Positions 34,278 to 47,422 are shown, numbered from the stretch's first letter. The stretch is 64,000 nucleotides of DNA from Photorhabdus akhurstii (GCF_018448925.1 NZ_RCWE01000016.1:1-64000), one strand, 5' to 3'. The notes: generated by a model not told the origin, from the letters alone. Numbers and translations are program-made.

Positions 34278-34600
34278 TTTGTAACCTCTTTCATTCGTTT
34301 ATAAGCGAGATCAAGATCCTTTTTAGATATCTTCTGGTTTTTCTTAATAAACGCATGAAGGACGATGATATTTGGGCCTTGTAGGTAACAAAACAATCCG
34401 CGTCCAATACCTTCTTGCGCTTTGGCTCGAATCTCGAATAGACCTTTTCCCATTGACTTAGTGTGTGGCTCTCCAAGATTAGCGCCATATTCTTCAATGA
34501 GTTCAAGTAGTTTCAGCATACGAGCTTGAATTCTGGGTGGCATATTGAGGATCGCATCCTCGAGACCATCATAGAGTTCAACGTTCCAGTTCATATTCAA
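34274..34600 (-). CDS. HigB/Gp49-type RelE-family toxin
   Basis: 108 residues: WNVELYDGLEDAILNMPPRIQ, with the conserved core LGEPHTKSMGKGLFEIRAKAQEGIGR (read in two parts) and VLHAFIKKNQKISKKDLDLA. These are marks of phage-derived Gp49-like HigB toxins that cleave mRNA on the ribosome. Start at 34600 or 34594 (MNWN); the ORF overlaps the antitoxin by 4 bp. Confidence 0.9.
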   Translation of the reverse strand: MNMNWNVELYDGLEDAILNMPPRIQARMLKLLELIEEYGANLGEPHTKSMGKGLFEIRAKAQEGIGRGLFCYLQGPNIIVLHAFIKKNQKISKKDLDLAYKRMKEVTK

Positions 34601-34702
34601 TATTGCCCTAAAGCTTATCTTATATGATAAGCTTGTGAGTTGCCAAACCTCTGTTTTCGATGAAAACCACAGGGGTGGGAGTTGTTATGGCAACCCTGAA
34701 CT

Positions 34703-34905
<203 letters not shown>

Positions 34906-35062
34906 TAGTCACATGGATGTATCAGAAAAGAGTTGTCCTGGGTGGGAATGGAATTTACACTGCATACTATGGTGTGTAATTTATCTACAGTTGTTACCTT
35001 TATATTCATTAGTTAATTTTATTTGTCATAAGTTTGTGGCGCAAATTACAGGGGTTACAGCG

Positions 35063-35317
35063 ATGAGGCTTGAACTGCAAAATTTGGATGAAATGTCACC
35101 GGCGCAAGAGCGCGCTTTTATGGCTATCTTTGATGCTCAACTGGCAAATGACGATGGTTCAGAGGCGCGTGCTCACCTTAATTCTGGTGAGCCAATTTAT
35201 TATGCGGAGTTTGACACTCCAGCAGGGATGGTGATTAAGGAATATCTAGGCGGCCGTAGGGAGCTGGTTAGTTTTATGAGTGGTACCGAGGAGGTAGTTG
35301 AGGTTTTGGAAGAGTGA
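35063..35317 (+). CDS. Small antitoxin-like partner of zeta-type toxin
   Basis: 84 residues from the ATG at 35063 (MRLELQNLDEMSPAQ); the frame extends upstream but there the sequence is not protein-like. Acidic, with a C-terminal EYLGGRRELVSFMSGTEEVVE. Its stop overlaps the start of the zeta-like gene (GTGA), so the two are coupled. Position, size and charge suggest an antitoxin for the kinase; I do not recognise it as an epsilon antitoxin. Confidence 0.7.
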   Translation: MRLELQNLDEMSPAQERAFMAIFDAQLANDDGSEARAHLNSGEPIYYAEFDTPAGMVIKEYLGGRRELVSFMSGTEEVVEVLEE

Positions 35318-35955
35318 CGCATCGGCCTCAGCTATGGGTTATTGCAGGACCTAATGGAGCTGGCAAATCGACACTGGTTCGACGTCATCTAACTGGCAAG
35401 GTTCCTGTAGTAAATCCCGATGATATAGCACGAGAACTCAGCCCGCATAATCCATCACTGAAAAATGCGGAAGCGGGTCGGTTAGCTATCAAACAACGAG
35501 CGGTTTTTCTCCAAGAATGCCGCTCATTTGCTGTCGAGACGACTCTCACGGGTAAAGGAGAAATTAAGCTGATGGAGCTGGCTGTTAGTGCCGGTTACAA
35601 GGTTAACTTTATTTTCGTCGGTGTTCATGATGTGGGTTTGTCTGCCGCACGAGTGGCGCTTCGTGTAAGAGCGGGAGGGCATAATGTGCCAGTTGTCGAT
35701 ATATTCAGGCGCTATGATCGTTCTATAATTAACCTACCGCTGGCTATGAATATATCAGATAGGGTCTGGATTTTTGATAATAGCAATAAGCGCAGGCAGC
35801 TATTGTTGGCTCGGGACCGTGACAGAGTGAAGCAATTGGCCAGTTATTTACCTGAATGGTTTAGGCGTCCATCTGGTCAAACTGGATCAGTGGTTCGCCA
35901 GTTCGAAAACCTGTCACTGTTGCGGTCACAAAATGCTGGAAATGCCGCTGCGTAA
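35314..35955 (+). CDS. Zeta-toxin-type P-loop kinase with foreign C-terminus
   Basis: 213 residues. Walker A AGPNGAGKSTLV near residue 11, NPDDIARELSP, ETTLTGKG and a VHDVGLSAARVALRVRAGGH segment identify a zeta-type kinase; this family phosphorylates UDP-N-acetylglucosamine or other nucleotide sugars. GTG start overlapping the upstream antitoxin-like stop. The last ~30 residues, after YLPEWFRR, are encoded by DNA that in another frame is tnpB (35867 on), so an IS605 fragment replaced the natural stop. Whether the toxin remains active is open. Confidence 0.85.
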   Translation: MTHRPQLWVIAGPNGAGKSTLVRRHLTGKVPVVNPDDIARELSPHNPSLKNAEAGRLAIKQRAVFLQECRSFAVETTLTGKGEIKLMELAVSAGYKVNFIFVGVHDVGLSAARVALRVRAGGHNVPVVDIFRRYDRSIINLPLAMNISDRVWIFDNSNKRRQLLLARDRDRVKQLASYLPEWFRRPSGQTGSVVRQFENLSLLRSQNAGNAAA

Positions 35956-36118
35956 GCGGCTCTGGCAATGCCCTTTCTGTCGAGTCGAACATGACCGCGA
36001 TATCAATGCGGTGCTCAACATCCAGCGCAAGGGCATAACAGAATTACAGGCGGCGGGACTCGTCGTCTCTGCCCACGGAGGCCAGCGTCAATCCGTCATA
36101 AAGACGGTGGCGGCCTGA
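35867..36118 (+). pseudogene. tnpB: TnpB C-terminal fragment
   Basis: In the frame ending at 36118 the DNA encodes VKLDQWFASSKTCHCCGHKM, then WQCPFCRVEHDRDINAVLNI. This is the zinc-ribbon (four Cys) and last RuvC motif (D-R-D-x-N) of TnpB. Its first ~90 bp are shared with the 3' end of the zeta-like gene in another frame. All of the N-terminal two thirds is missing. Confidence 0.9.
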
Positions 36119-36160
36119 GAAGTGGGAAGCCTCGCCGTTTTTACGGCGGGGAGCAGTCAC
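36119..36160 (+). mobile_element. IS605 right end with hairpin (omegaRNA 3' part)
   Basis: Just after the tnpB stop lies GGGAAGCCTCGCCG, TTTT, ACGGCGGGGAG; stem at 36131-36150. In IS200/IS605 elements the transcript across the tnpB 3' end and this hairpin is the omegaRNA scaffold, with the guide taken from the flanking DNA. Confidence 0.7.
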
Positions 36161-36177
36161 AGTAGCATATGCATTTA

Positions 36178-36479
<302 letters not shown>

Positions 36480-36549
36480 GCCGGTATTTTTTACATTCTC
36501 CGCACGAAGGGGTCTGACGGTTCTAGTTGTCTTTCTTCTCTTTGCGGGT

Positions 36550-36872
36550 TCAGGTGTTCGTTATGATGGCATCGAGGGCTGAGATAATTTCATTTCTGGA
36601 TGAGGCTACGTTGCATACAAAATCTGATTTGTTGATTTTTTTTGCATCCAGAAACGTTATTGCCGGTGTAAATATATAATAACTATTATTATTAATGACC
36701 ACCTGAGGGGTGATTCTTTTCTGGTTGAGGCAATGTCATTTTTAGATACCAGAGGAACAATAATCCTTGTTGTTAAATCATCAAAATAATCATTCTGGAT
36801 AATAAGGTAAAACGGCCAAAGCCTGTTTGTTTTGGCCGATGGATTACGATACACATCAAATTGCTGTGGCAT
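36550..36872 (-). pseudogene. ccdB: CcdB-type toxin, frameshifted
   Basis: The frame from 36872 reads MPQQFDVYRNPSAKTNRLWP, then IIVPLVSKNDIAST, clearly CcdB, a gyrase poison. It then runs out of family at RKESPLRWS and stops at 36657. In the adjacent frame the DNA continues as ITPQVVINNNSYYIFTPAI up to SSRNEIISALDAI and a stop at 36550-36552, which is the missing C-terminus. The shift lies near 36712-36725, next to an AGAAAAGAA run. The gyrase-binding C-terminal residues are therefore not made unless ribosomes shift frame. ATG overlaps the ccdA stop. Confidence 0.85.
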
Positions 36873-37114
36873 TACAGGCTCCCGAAAAATTCATCGTCTG
36901 TGAGCATTCCAGCTTTCGCCATGAATATGTTCATAGCCTGCATATCTTCTTTCTCTTTCTCATCCTGTTTAGCTTTTATAGCCTGCGCCAGAAGGATATC
37001 TAGTGTTGCTGAGAGATTCATGTCCATACTGTGGGCTTTATCGACCAGTGAAGCCGTCAGGTACACGTTGGTGCTTCTTTTGGTACTGTTACGGGGAGAG
37101 GTAACGGTATTCAT
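36872..37114 (-). CDS. ccdA: CcdA-type antitoxin
   Basis: 80 residues from the ATG at 37114, which has AGGAGT 7 bp upstream. N-terminal ribbon-helix-helix (KRSTNVYLTASLVDKAHSM, NLSATLDILLAQAI) and C-terminal toxin-binding tail ending DDEFFGSL. It appears intact while its toxin is frameshifted. The pair lies directly before ligB, between copies 2 and 3 of the ligB 5' region. Confidence 0.9.
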   Translation of the reverse strand: MNTVTSPRNSTKRSTNVYLTASLVDKAHSMDMNLSATLDILLAQAIKAKQDEKEKEDMQAMNIFMAKAGMLTDDEFFGSL

Positions 37115-37226
37115 GGTGTTTACTCCTATGCGCAAAGGTATGATGGGTAACGGAAAAACAATCAAGTATCCTACTTCTTGAAAGACTTAGAATTTAATTA
37201 TTAATTGCAATGCAATAAATAGTTAA

Positions 37227-39772
<2,546 letters not shown>

Positions 39773-39906
39773 AGGTTATTCGATGTGCATAACGTAAAAA
39801 GGTAAGAGTAATGTCGAAGTGGTAAAGTCTCGACTGAAATTTTTTAGTTCCATCCATTTCGGATTAATATTATTTATCCGAAAAAACCTGATGTAAGGAT
39901 AATAAA

Positions 39907-41196
39907 ATGGCCTTTCAGGAACGGCAAATCACGTTTGATAATCGCAGCCACCAGCTTACCAATATTAATGTCTGGACGCCAGACAGCCAGTGGTTAGCTT
40001 ATGATGTTCGCCCTCATGGCGCTTCTTTTACCGGTTTAACGATAGAAAAAATTCATGTACATAGCGGCAAAACAGAAATTATCTATCAGGCTAAAGAGGG
40101 GGCTCATGTTGGCGTGGTGACAGTCAGTCCAACAGAACCTGTCCGTTATGCGTTTATTCACGGGCCAGAATTCCCAGATGAGCAATGGCATTACGATTTT
40201 CATCATCGGCGAGGGGTGATTGTCAGCGAAGATTTACCGGGAAAAGCGGTCACTCTGGATGCGATGGATGTTACTGCTCCTTATACGCCGGGAGCGTTGC
40301 GCGGAGGCAGCCACGTTCATGTATTCAGCCCGGATAGTAGCCGTCTGAGTTTTACTTATAACGATCATGTTATGCATGAACTTGATCCAGCGCTGGATTT
40401 ACGCAATATCGCCGTGGCTGTGCCTCTCAAATCAGTTGAGCCACCTAAACATCATCCCCGTGAATATGATGGTAGCTATTTCTCCGTTGTAGTCAGTCGT
40501 ACCACTTTTCAGCCGGAGCCGGGTAGTGATGAGATTAACCGTGCTTATGAAGAGTGTTGGGTCGGCCAATCTGGATATCGTAAAGCGGATGGAAATTGGC
40601 AGCGTTGGGCGTTGGCATTTATTGGCGATACTATTTCTGCAACAGGGGAAAAAGTACCGGAAGTTTATATCGTTGATTTACCAGAACAGGATGCTGATTA
40701 TGCCGTAGCAGGGGAAAAACCACTGCAAGGGACGGAAACAACATTACCTGCACCGCCTGCTAATATCATGCAGCGTCGTCTGACATTGACCAATCATAGG
40801 CGTTGGCCGGGGGTAGCGAATAATCCACGCCACTGGTTGCGGGCTTCACCGGATGGTGGGCAGATTGGTTTTCTGATGAAAGATGATAATGGCATTGTGC
40901 AACTGTGGACAATATCGCCAAATGGCGGCGAACCGCGTCAGATAACTCAGAGTCATTATGGTATTCAATCTGCTTTCAGTTGGGATCGAAGCGGTCAATA
41001 TGTTGCTTTCATTTGTGATAACAGTGTGATGTTGTGTGATGTCAACAATGGTCAAATGCAGCGTCTGACAGAGCGTACAGAAAAAGCGCCTGCCGCGGAT
41101 GCCGTTGTGATTTCACCGGATAACCATCATGTTGCCTTTATGCGTGAAATTGATGGCTATATGCAAATTTTCCTGGTGGAAACAGGACTGAAATAA
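39907..41196 (+). CDS. yidR: DUF3748 protein YidR
   Basis: 429 residues, close to E. coli YidR. Strong local identities with the family: HQLTNINVWTPDSQWL, HVGVVTVSP, FIHGPEFPDEQWHYDFHHRR. Repeated SPD/SPN-G strands (RASPDGGQIGF, ISPDNHHVAF) suggest a TolB-like beta-propeller. No signal peptide. Function not established. TAAGGATAATAAA precedes the ATG. Confidence 0.93.
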   Translation: MAFQERQITFDNRSHQLTNINVWTPDSQWLAYDVRPHGASFTGLTIEKIHVHSGKTEIIYQAKEGAHVGVVTVSPTEPVRYAFIHGPEFPDEQWHYDFHHRRGVIVSEDLPGKAVTLDAMDVTAPYTPGALRGGSHVHVFSPDSSRLSFTYNDHVMHELDPALDLRNIAVAVPLKSVEPPKHHPREYDGSYFSVVVSRTTFQPEPGSDEINRAYEECWVGQSGYRKADGNWQRWALAFIGDTISATGEKVPEVYIVDLPEQDADYAVAGEKPLQGTETTLPAPPANIMQRRLTLTNHRRWPGVANNPRHWLRASPDGGQIGFLMKDDNGIVQLWTISPNGGEPRQITQSHYGIQSAFSWDRSGQYVAFICDNSVMLCDVNNGQMQRLTERTEKAPAADAVVISPDNHHVAFMREIDGYMQIFLVETGLK

Positions 41197-41258
41197 ATAT
41201 ATTTGCCGCCAGTTCACTTGCTGCTGGTGGCAATAAATAAACCGGAACGGATTATCAA

Positions 41259-41579
41259 TTAATTGTTTTTGGTTTGATGTTGTGCTTTTTCTATTTTTTC
41301 AATTCGCTCTTTTGGTGAACTGGCTGATTGATCTTCGTCAGATTTTATATAGTCATAAGGTAATAACAGAGTATCTAATAGCGCGGAAAAGGGCAGATCG
41401 ATCGCGAGTAGTGGTTTCATTACCCAGCCTGTATCTTGGTCTTTTAACATTTCAATGTCAGTTTTAGCGCCGGGATAATAACCGCGGCTAGGCCCGGAAT
41501 GTGTCATGATGCTGGTACACCCGCTGATTAACAGCCATCCTAATGTGACGCAAAATAGAATTAGTTTATTACTCTTCAT
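41259..41579 (-). CDS. yidQ: YceK/YidQ-family outer-membrane lipoprotein
   Basis: 106 residues with a lipobox LLISG-C (Cys 21) after a hydrophobic signal. The mature part has GPSRGYYPGAKTDIEML, AIDLPFSALLDTLLLPYD, typical of the YceK/YidQ family, and a charged C-terminus with many Lys/Glu. Adjacent to yidR as in E. coli, but convergent here. Function unknown. Confidence 0.93.
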   Translation of the reverse strand: MKSNKLILFCVTLGWLLISGCTSIMTHSGPSRGYYPGAKTDIEMLKDQDTGWVMKPLLAIDLPFSALLDTLLLPYDYIKSDEDQSASSPKERIEKIEKAQHQTKNN

Positions 41580-42133
41580 CGGTTCTATCGATCTCGTATA
41601 GCTAAGCCGCTGAAATAGTTCGCCCTTGAGTAAGTTTGTTGGGTGATCTTTATTTCCCCAAATTTATCCAAATCCCTTAATGAAGGGTTTTGACATCAAT
41701 CACTATAATCACGTCACGCAACGTTGACCATAGTGTTGAGATCAAAAAGTCGTGAATTTTTTATGTAACAGGATTTTTTTCTGTATTTTAATTAATAAAA
41801 AGTAATGTAAGTCATCATAATGATCTGAATAGTCTATAGATTAAATATTTCTTAAGTATATGCCCAATGGATTTCAAGATGCATCGCGATGGCGAGTGAG
41901 TATCGCCAACAAAGAGGCAACTTGAAAGATAACGGGTATAGAAGTACGTTTTTACTTTGACTGCCATTAAACGCACAAAAACCCGCCTATTCAGGGCATT
42001 GGATTTAGAAATTTCTGATTGAATAGAGGTTGCTTAAGGAGAGCAGGCAAGCAAGGAGTGTTTCTTTCTCTTCTTATGCACAAAGCATTCTACAAATTCT
42101 GAGAATAATTATGTAAAGTCCTCGTTGTCATTT
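41580..42133. other. Intergenic with a MITE-like repeat
   Basis: No protein gene seen. 41580-41857 is AT-rich and must carry the yidQ promoter. 41858-41939 is an 82-bp element with imperfect inverted ends (entered separately). A plus-strand terminator follows at 42134 without an annotated gene before it. Confidence 0.5.
41858..41939. repeat. MITE-like element with imperfect terminal inverted repeats
   Basis: Left end TATGCCCAATGGATTTCAAG, right end (reverse strand) TATACCCGTTATCTTTCAAG; 17 of 24 positions match. Similar intergenic pieces are, from memory, common in Photorhabdus genomes, but only this copy is in the window. Confidence 0.5.
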
Positions 42134-42165
42134 AGCTCCTGCATTTCCGAGCAGGAGCTTTTTTA
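42134..42165 (+). terminator. Strong plus-strand intrinsic terminator
   Basis: AGCTCCTGC/GCAGGAGCT, 8-nt loop, then TTTTTT. The T-run is on the plus strand, whereas both flanking genes (yidQ, avtA) are on the minus strand and yidR ends 940 bp upstream. It may end an unannotated small RNA beginning between 41940 and 42110. Confidence 0.8.
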
Positions 42166-42215
42166 CTATATTTATTACGATTGATGATTACATTATTGAT
42201 TTGATTATATTGATT

Positions 42216-43511
42216 TCAGGCGGCTTGCTGATGCGCTAATTTAATTTCTTCCGCCAGAATCGCAATCCCTTTGGCAATACTTTCCGGATCAGGAACATAA
42301 TTCATACGCATGCATTCATGAGTATGCGGCCAATCTTGTTCCAGTCCGGGGAAGAAATAGTGACCTGGAACCATTAACACACCCCGTTTTTTCAATCTGT
42401 GATAAAGCATTTCTGTGGTTATCGGCAAATTTTTAAACCAAAGCCACAGAAAAATAGCGCCTTCTGGTTTATGGATAAGGCAAAGTTCTGCCGGCAGATA
42501 ACGACGGATAATTTGGATCACGTCTTGAACCCGTTGTTGATAGAACGGGCGGATAACTTCCTGTGACAAACGAAGCAAGTCATTGCGTCGGATCATTTCC
42601 AATGCCATTGCGGGGCCTACACCGCCCGGCGCAAGGCTGATGATGCCATTCATATTACTGACGGCATTGATGATTTTCTCGTTAGCGATAATGATTCCGC
42701 AGCGTGAACCCGGCAACCCTAATTTGGATAAACTCATGCACAGAATAATATTGGGATTCCACAATGGCGTAGCTTCGCTAAAAATAATACCTGGGAATGG
42801 CACGCCATAAGCATTATCAATGAGTAATGGAATCTGGTGTTGTTGAGCCAGACAATCTAGCCGTTGTAACTCTTCATCAGTGATGACGTTACCCGTTGGG
42901 TTGGTTGGGCGAGAAACACAGATCAGGCCGATATCTTCGGTAATATTGAGATGGTCAAAATCAACATGATATTTGAATTGGCCTTCTGGCAATAACTCAA
43001 TATTGGGTTTATTGGCAACAAATAAGCCTTCGTCCAGCCCTGAGTCAGAATAACCAATATATTCCGGTGCTAGTGGAAACAGTACCTTGCGGACAGTGCC
43101 ATCTTCTCCGCGCCCAGCCAGCAGATTAAATAGATAGAAGAATGCACTTTGGCTGCCATTGGTCAGGGCAATATTTTGTGTGCCAATCTCCCAACCCAAT
43201 TTTTCGCGCAACATCTCTGCCAATGCTTGAATCAATGTATCCTTTCCTTGAGGCCCATCATAGTTGCATAGCGTGTCAGTGAGTTGGCCGTTGGCGACCA
43301 TCTCTGTCAGTAGTTGCTGAAAATAGTCATCCATTTCTGGAATGTGCGCCGGGTTGCCGCCGCCTAGCATAATTGCTCCGGGCGTCCTCAACCCTTGATT
43401 AAGGTCATTCATCAGGCGGGTGATGCCTGCATCTTGTGTGAACTTGTTACCAAATTGAGAAAAAATCATAGCCGCGTTCGTTGTCGGTGTGTTATTGGGA
43501 TTAAGAGACAT
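42216..43511 (-). CDS. avtA: Valine-pyruvate aminotransferase
   Basis: 431 residues, class I PLP aminotransferase. N-terminus SQFGNKFTQDAGITRLMNDL, then GAIMLGGGNPAHIPEM, are those of AvtA; SRPTNPTGNV, the PLP-Lys in SLSKLGLPGSRCG and PEGAIFLWLWF follow in order. It makes valine from 2-oxoisovalerate with alanine. Slightly longer than E. coli AvtA (417). Monocistronic. Confidence 0.95.
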   Translation of the reverse strand: MSLNPNNTPTTNAAMIFSQFGNKFTQDAGITRLMNDLNQGLRTPGAIMLGGGNPAHIPEMDDYFQQLLTEMVANGQLTDTLCNYDGPQGKDTLIQALAEMLREKLGWEIGTQNIALTNGSQSAFFYLFNLLAGRGEDGTVRKVLFPLAPEYIGYSDSGLDEGLFVANKPNIELLPEGQFKYHVDFDHLNITEDIGLICVSRPTNPTGNVITDEELQRLDCLAQQHQIPLLIDNAYGVPFPGIIFSEATPLWNPNIILCMSLSKLGLPGSRCGIIIANEKIINAVSNMNGIISLAPGGVGPAMALEMIRRNDLLRLSQEVIRPFYQQRVQDVIQIIRRYLPAELCLIHKPEGAIFLWLWFKNLPITTEMLYHRLKKRGVLMVPGHYFFPGLEQDWPHTHECMRMNYVPDPESIAKGIAILAEEIKLAHQQAA

Positions 43512-43675
43512 AACACCATACTCCGCGCACTATTGGGGTGCAATCTGGAAAATTATGACTATTAGTTATTTAATATTGCGTTTAATTTAGCATTTAAAAT
43601 AAAGAACTGAATGTTTGGTTAATATCCAGCTTTATTATTCATTTTAATCTTAAGTGCGATAGTAATTCACTGAAT

Positions 43676-44233
43676 TTATTTTCTACATAAACAGTTTATT
43701 ATATGGTCATTGACCAAACCGGTAGCTTGCATGAATGCGTAGCAGGTGGTGCTGCCGATGAATTTGAATCCTCTCTTTTTCAGCGCTTGCGATAACGCCT
43801 CTGAAATCTCGGTCTTTACCGGTACCTCTGTAATGGTTTCCCACCGATTAATAATGGGTTTGTTATCAACGAAGCGCCAGATAAAAGCGCTGAATTCTTC
43901 TCCTTGTTGCTGCATCTTAAGATAGGCTCGCGCATTGCTGATAATCGCGTTAATTTTGGCGCGGTTACGGACAATCGAGGGATCAAGCATCAGCCGTTCT
44001 ACATCGTTTTCATCCATGACGGCAATTTTTGCCGGATCAAACTGATGAAAACATTTACGATAACCTTCGCGTTTTTTCAGAATAGTCAACCATGATAGCC
44101 CAGATTGTTGTCCTTCCAGACAAATCATTTCAAACAACTTTTGGCTATCTTTTAGCGGCTTTCCCCATTCATTGTCATGGTAAGCCAAATATTCCGGGTC
44201 AGAAGTAACCCAATGGCAGCGTGTTAATTCCAT
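43676..44233 (-). CDS. tag: DNA-3-methyladenine glycosylase I
   Basis: 185 residues from the ATG at 44233 (MELTRCHWVTSDPEYLAYH); an in-frame ATG 15 bp upstream is less likely. Family motifs YHDNEWG, FEMICLEGQQSGLSW, ALKKRGFKFIGSTTCYAFMQ, VNDHIINC. The zinc site residues (Cys near the start, His in YHDN, DH and C at the C-terminus) are present. It removes 3-methyladenine in base-excision repair. Confidence 0.96.
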   Translation of the reverse strand: MELTRCHWVTSDPEYLAYHDNEWGKPLKDSQKLFEMICLEGQQSGLSWLTILKKREGYRKCFHQFDPAKIAVMDENDVERLMLDPSIVRNRAKINAIISNARAYLKMQQQGEEFSAFIWRFVDNKPIINRWETITEVPVKTEISEALSQALKKRGFKFIGSTTCYAFMQATGLVNDHIINCLCRK

Positions 44234-44428
44234 AGTTGAGATTTCCAATATGAGTGGTTGATAATTGACAGTACCTTAACTGTATAAATATACAAGTAAA
44301 ATAACTCGATTAAGATTTTTTTATTTCAAGGTGAAATTAAGAGCGAATTCAGGGCTGTATATCTTAAGGTCAAAGGGTATACTGACCAACTTCCTTTCAA
44401 ATTCATATGTATCGCGTGCGGATCTAAC

Positions 44429-45343
44429 ATGCAAAAGTTTGATACCAAGACCTTTCAGGGGCTGATCCTGACATTACAGGATTATTGGGCGCGCCAGGGC
44501 TGTACCATTGTCCAACCACTGGACATGGAAGTCGGTGCGGGTACTTCTCATCCAATAACTTGCTTGCGTGCGCTTGGCCCGGAGCCAATTGCCGCGGCTT
44601 ATGTGCAACCTTCCCGTCGTCCGACAGATGGCCGTTATGGTGAAAACCCTAACCGTTTACAACATTACTATCAGTTTCAGGTCATTATTAAACCATCCCC
44701 GGACAATATTCAGGAGTTATATCTAGGTTCTCTAAAGGAACTAGGATTAGACCCAACAGTTCATGACATCCGTTTTGTTGAAGATAACTGGGAAAACCCA
44801 ACGTTAGGCGCTTGGGGATTAGGCTGGGAAGTGTGGCTTAACGGGATGGAAGTGACTCAGTTTACTTACTTCCAACAGGTAGGCGGCCTTGAGTGTAAAC
44901 CTGTCACCGGTGAGATTACCTACGGTCTTGAGCGTCTGGCAATGTATATCCAAGGCGTAGACAGCGTTTATGATCTGGTTTGGTGTGATGGTCCGCTGGG
45001 TAAAACTACTTATGGCGATATTTATCACCAAAATGAAGTAGAACAATCCACCTATAACTTTGAGCATGCTGATATCGATTTTCTGTTTACCTGCTTCGAG
45101 CAATATGAAAAAGAGGCTCAGGACCTGCTGGCGTTAGAAACGCCGCTACCGTTGCCAGCTTATGAACGTATTCTCAAAGCGGGTCATACATTCAACTTGT
45201 TGGATGCCCGTAAAGCTATCTCGGTGACTGAACGTCAGCGTTATATCCTGCGTATCCGCACCCTGACCAAAGCTGTTGCCGAAGCTTATTATGCCTCCCG
45301 CGAGGCGCTAGGCTTCCCTATGTGTAACAAGAATCAGAACTAA
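44429..45343 (+). CDS. glyQ: Glycyl-tRNA synthetase alpha subunit
   Basis: 304 residues, start [20 protein letters not shown]. Contains the class II core ([47 protein letters not shown]). Forms an alpha2beta2 enzyme with GlyS, encoded 9 bp downstream. Confidence 0.98.
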   Translation: MQKFDTKTFQGLILTLQDYWARQGCTIVQPLDMEVGAGTSHPITCLRALGPEPIAAAYVQPSRRPTDGRYGENPNRLQHYYQFQVIIKPSPDNIQELYLGSLKELGLDPTVHDIRFVEDNWENPTLGAWGLGWEVWLNGMEVTQFTYFQQVGGLECKPVTGEITYGLERLAMYIQGVDSVYDLVWCDGPLGKTTYGDIYHQNEVEQSTYNFEHADIDFLFTCFEQYEKEAQDLLALETPLPLPAYERILKAGHTFNLLDARKAISVTERQRYILRIRTLTKAVAEAYYASREALGFPMCNKNQN

Positions 45344-45352
45344 GAGGCTGTC

Positions 45353-47422
45353 ATGACTCAACAGACTTTCCTGGTGGAAATCGGCACAGAAGAGTTGCCG
45401 CCGAAGGCTCTTCGTTCATTGGCTGAATCATTTGCTGCTAATTTTGCGGCAGAGTTGGATAACGCGAATTTGGCGTATGGTGAAGTAAGCTGGTTTGCAA
45501 CGCCGCGCCGTCTGGCGCTGAAAGTTGCTAATCTGGATGAGGCGCAAGCTGATCGTGAAGTAGAAAAACGCGGTCCGGCGATTGCTCAGGCATTTGATGC
45601 TGAGGGTAAACCGACAAAAGCGGCAGAAGGTTGGGCTCGCGGTTGTGGTATCACGGCGGCTCAGGCTGAACGTTTAGTGACAGATAAAGGCGAATGGCTA
45701 TTGTATCGCGCGCTGGTAAAAGGCCGCCGTGCAACAGAGCTATTGTCGGGTATGGTCAATCACGCTCTGAGTAAGTTGCCCATCCCTAAACTGATGCGTT
45801 GGAGCGATAAAGAGACTCAGTTTGTTCGTCCAGTTCATACCGTTACCATGTTGTTTGGTGATGAACTGATTGAAGGCGAAATTCTGGGTATTAAATCCGC
45901 GCGTGTCATTCGTGGCCACCGCTTTATGGGTGACTCTGAATTTACGATTGATAATGCAGAACAGTATCCCGCGATTTTGCAGCAACGCGGTAAAGTGATT
46001 GCAGATTATACAATCCGTAAGGCGTTCATTAAACAAGATGTAGAACAGGCGGCGATTAAGCTGGGCGGTATTGCTGACATCAGTGACAGCCTGCTGGAAG
46101 AAGTCACTTCACTGGTTGAATGGCCGGTTGTGCTGACGGCGAAATTTGAAGAGAAATTCCTTGCTGTGCCGTCAGAAGCGTTGGTTTACACCATGAAAGG
46201 TGACCAAAAATACTTCCCGGTTTACGACAATGCCGGCAAGTTGATGGCGAATTTTATTTTTGTTGCCAACATTGAATCTTCTGATCCACAACAAATCATT
46301 GACGGTAATGAAAAGGTAGTCCGCCCACGCTTAGCTGACGCTGAATTCTTCTTTAAGACGGATCGTAAACAGCGTCTGGAAGACAATCTACCTCGTCTGG
46401 AAACAGTGCTGTTCCAGAAACAGCTTGGTACTTTGCGTGATAAAACCGCTCGTATTCAGGCGTTGGCCGGTTGGATTGCAGAGAAAATCGGCGCTGATGT
46501 GAATCATGCTACCCGTGCTGGTTTGCTGTCCAAATGTGACTTGATGACCAACATGGTATTTGAGTTCACCGATACACAAGGTGTGATGGGGATGCATTAC
46601 GCCCGTCATGACGGTGAAGCAGAGGATGTTGCTCTGGCATTGAATGAACAGTATCAACCGCGTTTTGCCGGAGATGAACTGCCTTCTACCGGCGTTTCTT
46701 GTGCGTTAGCGATCGCTGACAAAATGGATACTCTGGCGGGTATTTTTGGTATCGGTCAGCATCCGAAAGGTGATAAAGATCCGTTTGCGTTGCGTCGTGC
46801 TGCGTTGGGCGCTCTGCGTATTATCGTTGAGAAAAAACTGCCTCTGGATTTGCAGACATTGACAGAAGAAGCGGTTCGTTTGTATGGCGACAAGCTGACA
46901 AATACCAAGGTTACGGATGATGTGGTGGAGTTTATGCTTGGCCGTTTCCGCGCCTGGTATCAGGAGCAGGGCTACAGCATTGATACCATTCAGGCAGTAT
47001 TAGCACGTCGTCCGACGCAGCCTGCTGATTTCGATGCTCGTGTTAAAGCGGTGACTCACTTCCGTACACTGGATGAAGCCGCAGCGTTAGCCGCAGCGAA
47101 TAAGCGTGTTTCTAACATTCTGGCGAAATCAGAAGAGACATTGAACGAGAAGGTAGATGTTTCTGCGTTGAAAGCGCCGGAAGAGGTGAAACTGGCAACA
47201 CATCTGGTGGCTTTGCAGGATAAGCTGGCACCTTTATTTGCTCAAGGATGCTATCAGGAAGCGCTGATTGAGTTGGCATCTTTGCGTGAAGCTGTCGATG
47301 TTTTCTTTGTCAATGTGATGGTGATGGATGAAGACTTACAGGTGCGAGTAAATCGCTTAACCCTGTTAAGTGAATTGCGTGACCTGTTCCTGAGAGTTGC
47401 TGATATTTCGTTACTGCAATAA
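45353..47422 (+). CDS. glyS: Glycyl-tRNA synthetase beta subunit
   Basis: 689 residues, the E. coli length. Start [17 protein letters not shown] after AAGAGG; HD-like central region ([27 protein letters not shown]) and a C-terminal anticodon-binding part ([19 protein letters not shown]). Binds tRNA-Gly; co-transcribed with glyQ. Confidence 0.98.
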   Translation: MTQQTFLVEIGTEELPPKALRSLAESFAANFAAELDNANLAYGEVSWFATPRRLALKVANLDEAQADREVEKRGPAIAQAFDAEGKPTKAAEGWARGCGITAAQAERLVTDKGEWLLYRALVKGRRATELLSGMVNHALSKLPIPKLMRWSDKETQFVRPVHTVTMLFGDELIEGEILGIKSARVIRGHRFMGDSEFTIDNAEQYPAILQQRGKVIADYTIRKAFIKQDVEQAAIKLGGIADISDSLLEEVTSLVEWPVVLTAKFEEKFLAVPSEALVYTMKGDQKYFPVYDNAGKLMANFIFVANIESSDPQQIIDGNEKVVRPRLADAEFFFKTDRKQRLEDNLPRLETVLFQKQLGTLRDKTARIQALAGWIAEKIGADVNHATRAGLLSKCDLMTNMVFEFTDTQGVMGMHYARHDGEAEDVALALNEQYQPRFAGDELPSTGVSCALAIADKMDTLAGIFGIGQHPKGDKDPFALRRAALGALRIIVEKKLPLDLQTLTEEAVRLYGDKLTNTKVTDDVVEFMLGRFRAWYQEQGYSIDTIQAVLARRPTQPADFDARVKAVTHFRTLDEAAALAAANKRVSNILAKSEETLNEKVDVSALKAPEEVKLATHLVALQDKLAPLFAQGCYQEALIELASLREAVDVFFVNVMVMDEDLQVRVNRLTLLSELRDLFLRVADISLLQ

